Shown here in pieces: positions 1 through 6,840 of a DNA stretch of 7,373 nt. The stretch comes from an uncultured Acidobacteriota bacterium. Its GTDB lineage: Bacteria; Acidobacteriota; Vicinamibacteria; Vicinamibacterales; UBA8438. Each line of letters begins with the position of its first letter. Within the stretch, counting starts at the first letter, position 1. The notes beneath the pieces are model-generated. The model had not been told where the DNA came from and did no database searches. It saw only the letters and a list, made by a program, of their open reading frames with translations. Position numbers and translations under genes: made by a program. The stretch is from positions 1 through 7,373 of the forward strand of contig CALBET010000171.1 in NCBI GenBank assembly GCA_937888665.1, given 5' to 3'.

Positions 1-30
1 CTGCGCTGGTTCCACCTCGACCACCGGTAA
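1..30 (+). pseudogene. 3' end of interrupted upstream part of the helicase gene (in-frame TAA at 28-30)
   Basis: The nine codons before TAA 28-30 read LRWFHLDHR and every one ends in G or C; the two other frames lack that bias, so this is the coding frame. The same frame stays open after the stop (codons from 31 on again end almost all in G/C, reading LADQPPDPDSAEVLDGRV) and runs without a shift into the large helicase. The simplest reading is one helicase gene whose N-terminal half, including the Walker A and DEAH-box RecA1 domain, lies upstream of the window and is cut off by a nonsense codon. Alternatives are a naturally split two-polypeptide helicase, stop readthrough, or a base-calling error. 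Only 30 bases are visible, so the identity of the upstream part is inferred. Confidence 0.55.
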
Positions 31-81
31 CTCGCCGACCAACCCCCCGACCCCGACAGCGCCGAGGTCCTCGACGGCCGG

Positions 82-3000
82 GTGCTGCCCGTGCTGACCC
101 TTGTTGGTCCCGACGCCGATGAGCAGTCCACCCACGATTTCTGCCCCGCCTGCGGGGTCGCCGACGGCATCCGCTTCCTGGGTAGCGCGGTCGCTACCCA
201 GCTCTCGGTAACCCTGTCGAACCTGTTCGGAGACGCCAACCTCGACGCGGTCGAGAAGAAAGCGCTGATGTTCACCGACAGCGTGCAAGATGCCGCCCAC
301 CGCGCCGGATTCGTTCAGGCTCAATCCCACCGCTTGAGCCTGCGCACCGCCCTGCGTGGGGCACTCGGCGACCGCGAGCTCGACCTCACCCAATTAGCGC
401 AATCGGTGATCGACCGGGCCGGTGATGATCCCATGCTGCGCTACCAACTTCTGCCCCCCGACATCGTGGACCGCGACGAGTTCTTCGGCTTCTGGAAGTC
501 CGGCGTGCACCCCAACACCCGCCGTGCCGCGGAGAACAAAGCTAAACGGCGACTGCAGTTCGACGTCGACCTCGAATTCGGTCTGCAGTCCCGCACCGGC
601 CGGACGCTGGAACTCACGGGCAGCGTCGTCGCCGAGGTGTACCTGGGCGCCCCGAATCGGGCCACCATCCTCGGCCGGCGCGCCCTCGACAAAGCCGATC
701 CGACACAGCTTCCGCTGCCCGGGGTCACCGACGCCGCACTGGCGCGGTGGGTGCGCGGCACCGTCGAACGCATCCGCACCCGCGGCGGCATCCACCACGA
801 GTGGCTGCGCCCCTACATCGAGAAGAACGCCAACCGCTACCAGATCTGGGGCGGCCGCCCGCGCGGACAGGGCATGCCGGCCTTCCCGAAAGGCCGCGCC
901 GCACCGGCATTCCCGGCCATCAAGTCGGCGACCGGCGCGCTACCGGAAGGTTTCGACCCGATCACCGCTGCGTCTTCCTGGTACGCCCGATGGGCATCCC
1001 GGTGCCTCGATGTCAGCCCCAACGACGGCGCCTTCCTGACCAAGGCGCTGTTCGCCGAACTCACCGAGAAGATGCTGCTCAGCACCGTCCTCACCGAAAC
1101 CGGCACCACCGCCTACGGGCTGCCGCCGACCACCGTGCAGCTTCATGCCCCTACGGCGCAGGACCTGCTCGACTCTAGATTTCTGCTTGCCTGCAGCATC
1201 TGTCAGACACCCGCACCGGGCAGTGCCACCACGGTGGATGAACTCTACGGCGCACCGTGCTTGCTCATCCGTTGCCCCGGAACCCTGCACCGAGTCCCCA
1301 AAGCGGACAACTTCTATCGGCGGCTGTACGAGTCGACCGAGATGAAACGCGTCGTGGCGCGCGAACACACCTCACTGCTGCCCACGAAGGTCCGTCTCGA
1401 CTACGAGACAGCGTTCAAACGCGGCGGCACCGACCCACAAGCCCCCAACGTGCTCGTCGCCACCCCGACGTTGGAGATGGGCATCGACATCGGTGACCTG
1501 TCCACCGTGATGCTGGGGTCGCTGCCCCGGTCGGTGTCCTCCTATGTGCAGCGGGTCGGCCGGGCTGGGAGGCTCACCGGCAACTCGCTGGTGCTCGCCT
1601 ACGTCCGCGGCCGGGGCGAGCATCTCCCGAAACTGTTCGAACCACTCTCGGTGATCCAGGGCGACGTGCGCCCGCCGGCCACCTTCCTCAGCGCTGAAGA
1701 GATCCTGCAACGCCAATACGTCGCGGCGATTGTCGATCGGTTCGCCCGTGACCCGCAGATCGTGCCACCCAAGGATGCGCGCTCGGTCTTCGGCGACACC
1801 GGGGAGGGCAGCTGGCTGGAGCGGCTCCTGGAAACGGCGGCCGTGGATGCCGATGCGCTGCTGGACAGCTTCTTGTCTCAGTTCGGCGAGCATGTCAGCA
1901 CAGACGCCGCCGACGGTTTGCGGTCGTGGGCCAGCGCGCCACCTGAGGGCGGCTCCAGCGGCCTGACCCAGCAGCTGATGAGTGCGGCCCACCAGTGGAC
2001 AGGCGACTTAGAGGAGCTCACCACCCGGCTGGTGACCGTCGAGGCCGACCTTCCCGAATTCGAGCGCCGGGCATCCTCGCCCGCTGCGACCGATGACGAC
2101 CGGCGGGCGTTGCGCGTCGCGAAGGGATCCCGCAAATTGCTGGGCGGCCAGATCAACTCGCTCACCCGCGACTACTGGATTTCCGTGCTCGAACGCTACG
2201 GAGTGCTGCCCAACTACACGCTGTTGGACGACTCGGTCACCCTGGACGTGGGTGTCACCTGGATCGACCCGGACACCAATCAATACATGGGCGAAGAGCT
2301 CAGCTACCAGCGCGGCTCCCGGATAGCCCTCACCGAGCTCGCCCCCGGAGCGACGTTCTACGCGCGGGGCCTTGCGGTGTCGATCGACGCGGTCGACTTG
2401 GGCACCGGGGAGTCCAATATCCACTCCTGGCAGCTCTGCCCGCAGTGTGGGTGGGCCGGCATCAGCCAACCGGCCGTCAAAGCCGACCCGGTCTCGTCCT
2501 GCCCCCGCTGCCACAGCAACGGCATCGCCGACGTCAGCCAGCATCTCAACGTCGTGGAGATGACCCGGGTATCGGCTGAAGTTCGCCGCGACGAGGCCAC
2601 CATCAACGACATCCGCGATGACCGCAAACGCGAACCCTTCACCGTCGGCATCGCCGCCGACGTCGACCCCACCCACGTGGGCCGGACCTGGTTTAGGTCG
2701 GACTCGGAGTTCGGCGCGGAGTACCTGCGCCGCTTGGACCTTCGCTGGTTGAACCTGGGCCGGCGCGGATCGCAAGGAAAGAAACGGATGATCGCCGGGC
2801 AGGAAGCCGCGACCGGGCTGTTCCGCGTCTGCGGATCCTGCGGCCAACTCGACGGGGCCGCCGGGCGTAACACCCGCTACGAGCACCGCACCTGGTGCCG
2901 ACTGCGCGACTCCCCGATCGAGGACGTCCGCGAGATCGCCTTAGCCCGCGCGCTGCGCACCCAGGGCGTGCTGCTGCACCTTCCGCCGAAAATGGAATAC

Positions 3001-4605
3001 GACAACTTCGCCCACCCCAGCCTCGCCGCGGCGATCATGCTGGGCCTGAGGCAGGTCATCGGCGGATCACCCGAACACCTCGACGTCGCCGCCATCAGCG
3101 ACGCGCTGCGCTCACCGGACCGCCGCGCGCTACTGATCCACGACACCGTCCCCGGCGGCACCGGGTACCTCGCAGAGTTCTCCGACCACACCAAGGTCTG
3201 GGCAGTGCTGGCGGCGGCGCGGCAGATCGTTCGGGAATGCCCCTGCCGGGACGAGGACCGGTTGGCGTGTCATCGCTGTCTGCTGCCGTTCGCGGCACCA
3301 CACGAGATGGACAAGGTGTCACGGGCCACCGCCCTGAAACTGCTTGATGACATCCTCGACGTCGGTGCCCACGCAACCCCTGATCTCGACGACTGGTCGC
3401 TGGGCGTCACCGAGCACGCGCCCCCACCCACACCGATCAGCGACGAATCATTCCTCGAGCGCGACTTCTACCAATCGTTCATCGACCGATTGAAAATCAT
3501 GGGTGCCGCGGTCGTGGAGAAGCCCGGCACCTACGGCCCGTCGGCGACCATCACCCTCCAAGGCGCCAAGCCCCGCAAATGGTCACTGCGGCCGCAGGTT
3601 TCACTGGGCTTTGTCAAACCCGACTTCATGCTGCAGACCGCCGACCCCGCCATCCCGCAGATCGCGATCTTCGGCGACGGACGGGCGTTCCACGCTGTGC
3701 TCGGAAATAACCGCGTGGCCGACGACGCCGACAAGCGGGCTGCGTTGCGCAGCGGGGGGTACATGGTGTGGTCGTTTGGGCATGAGGATCTGCAACGGTT
3801 CAAGTCGGGTGATGCTGTAGAGCCGGCGTGGTTCGACGAGAAAGCCGCCAGCATCGTCACGGGACAGTTTCAAGTGCGTCCGGGGCTCGTTCGTCTCCTG
3901 GCGAAAGACCCCGTCAGTCAACTGCTGGAGTTCATGGTCGACCCTGACGTGCAGGCCTGGAGCAAGTTCGGCACATACCTGCCGTTCCTCTTCGTGCGCA
4001 GCGACAACCGCGCCCACTCCGAGGCGGCGTCGATAGCAACCGCGGCGACGGCGGCACTCGATGGCGCGACGTCTTTCCCAGAGTCCGGGTCCGACGTGTG
4101 CTGGGCCTTCACCGACGGTGGCGTCACCGTGACGGCCGGTGTGCACACGATGGCGGACCCGCCGCGAGCAGTGCTTGCCGTCGACGACCGTGACGATCGG
4201 ATAGCGAACCTCGACGGCAAGGCGTGGAAGGAGTGGCTACGCCTGTCGAACTGGCTGGGCTTCAGTGACCGCCACCGGGTGAGCACTTATTCGCTGTTGA
4301 CGAAGGCACCCACACCCGCGACTGGCGCCGCTGACGAGATGACGCTTCCAGCCGAGTGGCAAGCCGTTTTCAGCGAAGCGGTCTCAGAGAGCGAACGGGA
4401 TCTCATTCGCGCATTAGCAGAGGCGGGCGCCTCGTTGCCGATGATGGGATACGAGACCGACGACGGCGAGGTCATCGACCTTGCGTGGGCCGATGCGCGG
4501 GTCGGTGTCACCTTTGACGGTGAGGGTGCCGCGGACGGTTGGACCCTCTGCCCAGCAGACGTTCCGCAGATCATGGCGGCGTTGAAATCGAATGGAGTGA
4601 TGTAA
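82..4605 (+). CDS. DUF1998-type superfamily 2 helicase (C-terminal portion) with PD-(D/E)xK-like nuclease domain
   Basis: This 1507-residue protein looks like the C-terminal part of a YprA/MrfA-like SF2 helicase. Residues 59-75 (KKALMFTDSVQDAAHR) match the opening motif of a helicase C-terminal RecA2 domain. Motif V is at 460-473 (ATPTLEMGIDIGDL) and motif VI at 490-497 (QRVGRAGR). Walker A and the DEAH box are absent and should lie upstream of the TAA at 28-30. Cysteine clusters that probably bind zinc lie at C21/C24, C371/C374/C393/C398, C786/C789/C807/C810 and C917/C920/H935/C939. A DUF1998/MZB-like module holds HDTVPGGTGYL at 1020-1030 and CxC-x7-CxxC at C1053, C1055, C1063 and C1066. Residues 1122-1235 look like a Vsr/DUF559-type PD-(D/E)xK domain (E1126, PDF at 1180-1182, FGDGRAFH at 1197-1204, DADKR at 1215-1219, VW at 1229-1230). 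The last 270 residues are not clearly assignable. GTG 82 is the first usable start after the stop, but no well-spaced ribosome binding site precedes it. Expected role: ATP-driven DNA translocation or unwinding in repair or phage defence (family-based inference). It is the first visible gene of the operon and may be non-functional without its N-terminal half. Confidence 0.8.
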   Translation: MLPVLTLVGPDADEQSTHDFCPACGVADGIRFLGSAVATQLSVTLSNLFGDANLDAVEKKALMFTDSVQDAAHRAGFVQAQSHRLSLRTALRGALGDRELDLTQLAQSVIDRAGDDPMLRYQLLPPDIVDRDEFFGFWKSGVHPNTRRAAENKAKRRLQFDVDLEFGLQSRTGRTLELTGSVVAEVYLGAPNRATILGRRALDKADPTQLPLPGVTDAALARWVRGTVERIRTRGGIHHEWLRPYIEKNANRYQIWGGRPRGQGMPAFPKGRAAPAFPAIKSATGALPEGFDPITAASSWYARWASRCLDVSPNDGAFLTKALFAELTEKMLLSTVLTETGTTAYGLPPTTVQLHAPTAQDLLDSRFLLACSICQTPAPGSATTVDELYGAPCLLIRCPGTLHRVPKADNFYRRLYESTEMKRVVAREHTSLLPTKVRLDYETAFKRGGTDPQAPNVLVATPTLEMGIDIGDLSTVMLGSLPRSVSSYVQRVGRAGRLTGNSLVLAYVRGRGEHLPKLFEPLSVIQGDVRPPATFLSAEEILQRQYVAAIVDRFARDPQIVPPKDARSVFGDTGEGSWLERLLETAAVDADALLDSFLSQFGEHVSTDAADGLRSWASAPPEGGSSGLTQQLMSAAHQWTGDLEELTTRLVTVEADLPEFERRASSPAATDDDRRALRVAKGSRKLLGGQINSLTRDYWISVLERYGVLPNYTLLDDSVTLDVGVTWIDPDTNQYMGEELSYQRGSRIALTELAPGATFYARGLAVSIDAVDLGTGESNIHSWQLCPQCGWAGISQPAVKADPVSSCPRCHSNGIADVSQHLNVVEMTRVSAEVRRDEATINDIRDDRKREPFTVGIAADVDPTHVGRTWFRSDSEFGAEYLRRLDLRWLNLGRRGSQGKKRMIAGQEAATGLFRVCGSCGQLDGAAGRNTRYEHRTWCRLRDSPIEDVREIALARALRTQGVLLHLPPKMEYDNFAHPSLAAAIMLGLRQVIGGSPEHLDVAAISDALRSPDRRALLIHDTVPGGTGYLAEFSDHTKVWAVLAAARQIVRECPCRDEDRLACHRCLLPFAAPHEMDKVSRATALKLLDDILDVGAHATPDLDDWSLGVTEHAPPPTPISDESFLERDFYQSFIDRLKIMGAAVVEKPGTYGPSATITLQGAKPRKWSLRPQVSLGFVKPDFMLQTADPAIPQIAIFGDGRAFHAVLGNNRVADDADKRAALRSGGYMVWSFGHEDLQRFKSGDAVEPAWFDEKAASIVTGQFQVRPGLVRLLAKDPVSQLLEFMVDPDVQAWSKFGTYLPFLFVRSDNRAHSEAASIATAATAALDGATSFPESGSDVCWAFTDGGVTVTAGVHTMADPPRAVLAVDDRDDRIANLDGKAWKEWLRLSNWLGFSDRHRVSTYSLLTKAPTPATGAADEMTLPAEWQAVFSEAVSESERDLIRALAEAGASLPMMGYETDDGEVIDLAWADARVGVTFDGEGAADGWTLCPADVPQIMAALKSNGVM
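181..198. repeat. short perfect inverted repeat (7-bp arms, 4-nt loop)
   Basis: GGTAGCG at 181-187 pairs perfectly with CGCTACC at 192-198 around the loop CGGT. It lies within codons for the GSAVATQ stretch of the helicase, about 100 nt after the apparent GTG start. It could form a small stem in the mRNA. Coding constraint and high GC make chance a fair explanation. Confidence 0.4.
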
Positions 4606-4608
4606 GTG
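4594..4608 (+). promoter_or_regulatory. ribosome binding site and stop/start junction of the second gene
   Basis: GGAG at 4594-4597 sits 8 nt upstream of GTG 4606, inside the last codons of the first gene. The TAA stop at 4603-4605 directly abuts the GTG. This fixes the start of the second gene, leaves no room for a separate promoter in a gap, and indicates translational coupling of the two helicases. Confidence 0.75.
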
Positions 4609-6834
4609 GCGAACCTCGTCATCGCGTCCAACAGCAAGGCGATGTCCAAGCTGGACGGGTCAATCAAGAAGAAGGTGTACGACTTCTTCGAAAAGCTCAA
4701 CGCCGACGACACCTCGCCGAAACTGCATATCGAGCCGATGCACGTCGCGGCCGACCCGCGAGTCCGCACCGGCCGAGTCGACCTTCACTATCGCGCCCTG
4801 TTATTCAAGGTCGATGATAAGTCGGGCGGTGTCCCGACTTACATCTATATGGGCACCTGGAATCACGACGAGGCCATCAAGCTCGCCGAGACAGCGACGT
4901 TGCGGGTCAACCCGATCAACGGCACGTTGGAAGGCCTTATCGGCGAATCAGCACCAGCCGCCCAGCGGACGCCGGAAGTTGCTGCACCCGAACCAGTTAC
5001 GAAACCCCAGACGTCCTATCTTGCCCAAGTTGGATACACCCTCGACGACCTCGCCGAAGGACTGGGGATCGACCCCGCTCTCGCCGCAATAGTTATAGCG
5101 GCGCCCGACGAATCCTCGGTGCTCGACGCCGCCGAAGGCGCCCTCGGCTGGGAGCAAAGCGCCCTGCTCGAACTGGTTACTGGGACCGCGATCGAGGACA
5201 TTCGCGAGAAACACGGCTTCACTGACAAACCCGTCGACGCCGACCTCGACGAAGATGAGCAGATCATCAAGGCGCTGGAGCGGCCCGCGTCCAAGATGCA
5301 GTTCGCCTTCATCGAGGACAACGAGGAACTGCGAAGAGTCATAGAGGGTGGTGACTTCGCGGCCTGGCGGATCTTTCTGCATCCCGAACAACGCAAGTAC
5401 GTCGACGCTGACTTCAATGGCGCATTTCGGCTGTCGGGTGGCGCAGGAACCGGCAAGACAGTCGTCGCGATCCACCGCGCGCGGCGGCTGAGCCGGGCCG
5501 ATCCCGATGCTCGGATCATTCTCACTACCTACAACGCCACACTGGCGCAGGGACTTCGGGCTGACCTGACCGCCCTGGACCCCGGCTTGCGCCTTGCTGC
5601 GAACCCCGGCGACCCGGGGGTGTACGTGGGAGGTATCGACGCGCTGGGGAAAGGGATTCTCGACCGTTCTCCGCGAGAGACCGTCGGGGCCGCCTGCTCG
5701 GTTGTGTTCGGGCGAAGCGGAATTGAATTCGGTCCCAAGCGGACTTCGTCTGACGCGGTGTGGCGCGAGGTTGCCCAGAGCGTCGACTCGGGCCTGGATG
5801 GCAAGCTGGCCACCCCGTCGTTCCTGGAGAGCGAATACGTGGCGGTGGTCCTGGCGAACCGGATCACGACGCTGGAGCAATACGCCAAGGTGGCCCGGCC
5901 AGGGCGTGGGGTGCGCCTGAGCCGCCCGCAACGCATCGGGGTGTGGAAGCTCGTCGATTCTTTCCGTCGTAATAGCCAGATGGACGAGACGATCAGCTTC
6001 CCTGAGGTGCTGGCGGTTGCAGCTGAGGCGTTGAGGCTGCGGACGGAAAAGGATGGCAGCTTCCTCGCCGACCACGTTGTCGTCGACGAGGCCCAGGATC
6101 TGCACGCCACGCATTGGGCGGTGCTGCGCGCCTTGGCGGCCGAGGGGCGCAACGACCTCTTCATCGCCGAGGATTCCCACCAGCGGATCTACGGCAGTCC
6201 GATCGTGTTGAGCCGCTTTGGGATCAAGATTGTGGGCCGCTCACGCCGGCTCACGCTGAACTATCGGACCACCGCCCAGAATCTGCGATTCGCCGTCGGT
6301 GTGCTCTCTGGAGCCGATTACACCGATCTCGAGCAGGGGGAGGAGACGACCAGTGACTACCGGTCGGCCCGCAACGGCCCGGTGCCGGAACTCATTGCAT
6401 GCGAGAGCCAGGTGGCGGAGTTGGATACGGTGGCCGCCAAGATCAAGTCGTGGCTCGCCGAAGACGAGGTGGAGCCCGAAAGCATTGCCGTGCTAACCCG
6501 CAACCAGGATGATCGCGACCGGTTCGTGCGCGGTCTTGGCGAGCGTGGGGTGACCGTTCGTGCCTTGGATAGGAATGCCGCTACTCCGGGATACCCGCAG
6601 GTCTTGACCATGCATCGGGCCAAAGGAATGGAGTTCTCCCGAGTGATTCTGTCGGGGGCTGATGATAAACATGTTCCGTCGCCGGCGACGCTGCGTCATG
6701 TTCCTGACGAGGAGCGGGGCGAGGCGCTGTTGCGCGAGCGGTCGCTGCTCTACGTCGCCAGCAGCCGGGCGCGTGATGCGTTGGTCGTCACGTGGAGTGG
6801 CAAGCGGTCAGAGTTGTTGGGAACGGGGGAGTAG
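4606..6834 (+). CDS. UvrD/Rep-type superfamily 1 helicase with N-terminal RelE/ParE-like domain
   Basis: This 742-residue protein carries a complete set of SF1A helicase motifs: Q-like HPEQRKYV at 259-266, Walker A GGAGTGKT at 278-285, motif Ia around IILTTYNATLA at 304-314, Walker B VVVDEAQD at 491-498, motif III-like FIAEDSHQRIYG at 519-530, motif IV LTLNYRTTAQ at 549-558, motif V VLTMHRAKGMEF at 666-677 and motif VI LLYVASSRARD at 714-724. It should be an ATP-dependent 3'-5' DNA translocase/helicase of the UvrD family. Residues 1-100 look like a RelE/ParE toxin fold: a helical N-terminus, VRTGRVDLHYRALLF at 53-67, and a final strand plus helix YMGTWNHDEAIKLAE at 81-95. A Pro/Ala-rich linker (about 113-136) and a helical region (about 143-225) join the two parts. 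No antitoxin gene is adjacent. There is no RecB-type nuclease domain. GTG 4606 directly follows the previous stop and has a good ribosome binding site, so the start is well supported. The motif III-like box has AED where many relatives have GD. The helicase call is secure; the RelE-like call is by pattern only. Confidence 0.9.
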   Translation: MANLVIASNSKAMSKLDGSIKKKVYDFFEKLNADDTSPKLHIEPMHVAADPRVRTGRVDLHYRALLFKVDDKSGGVPTYIYMGTWNHDEAIKLAETATLRVNPINGTLEGLIGESAPAAQRTPEVAAPEPVTKPQTSYLAQVGYTLDDLAEGLGIDPALAAIVIAAPDESSVLDAAEGALGWEQSALLELVTGTAIEDIREKHGFTDKPVDADLDEDEQIIKALERPASKMQFAFIEDNEELRRVIEGGDFAAWRIFLHPEQRKYVDADFNGAFRLSGGAGTGKTVVAIHRARRLSRADPDARIILTTYNATLAQGLRADLTALDPGLRLAANPGDPGVYVGGIDALGKGILDRSPRETVGAACSVVFGRSGIEFGPKRTSSDAVWREVAQSVDSGLDGKLATPSFLESEYVAVVLANRITTLEQYAKVARPGRGVRLSRPQRIGVWKLVDSFRRNSQMDETISFPEVLAVAAEALRLRTEKDGSFLADHVVVDEAQDLHATHWAVLRALAAEGRNDLFIAEDSHQRIYGSPIVLSRFGIKIVGRSRRLTLNYRTTAQNLRFAVGVLSGADYTDLEQGEETTSDYRSARNGPVPELIACESQVAELDTVAAKIKSWLAEDEVEPESIAVLTRNQDDRDRFVRGLGERGVTVRALDRNAATPGYPQVLTMHRAKGMEFSRVILSGADDKHVPSPATLRHVPDEERGEALLRERSLLYVASSRARDALVVTWSGKRSELLGTGE

Positions 6835-6840
6835 GAAACG
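6825..6840 (+). promoter_or_regulatory. ribosome binding site for the third gene
   Basis: The purine-rich run GGGGGAG at 6825-6831 and AGGA at 6833-6836 precede ATG 6841. GGAG at 6828-6831 leaves 9 nt to the start. The site overlaps the end of the helicase gene (TAG 6832-6834), which supports ATG 6841 as a real start and cotranscription with the helicase. Confidence 0.65.

Noticed and set aside
64..67. GAGG as a ribosome binding site for GTG 82
   Set aside because: The 14-nt spacing is too long for a convincing site, and the bases sit in a frame that reads as coding through from upstream.
181..198. Inverted repeat GGTAGCG/CGCTACC as a regulatory hairpin
   Set aside because: It lies inside conserved-looking coding sequence with no associated signal; kept only as a low-confidence repeat, not as a regulatory claim.
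422..1039. Plus-strand open frame of 205 codons in another frame of the helicase
   Set aside because: Its Ser/Pro/Arg/Ala-rich composition and poor third-position bias mark it as an out-of-frame shadow.
2008..2886. Minus-strand open frame of 292 codons within the large helicase
   Set aside because: It is antisense to conserved Cys clusters, and its composition (Val/Gly/Asp/Ala-rich) is typical of a reverse shadow of a GC-rich gene.
4948..6180. Long minus-strand open frame of 410 codons opposite the UvrD-like gene
   Set aside because: It lies entirely antisense to a gene with a complete set of helicase motifs, shows no recognisable domain, and long antisense frames are common in high-GC coding DNA.
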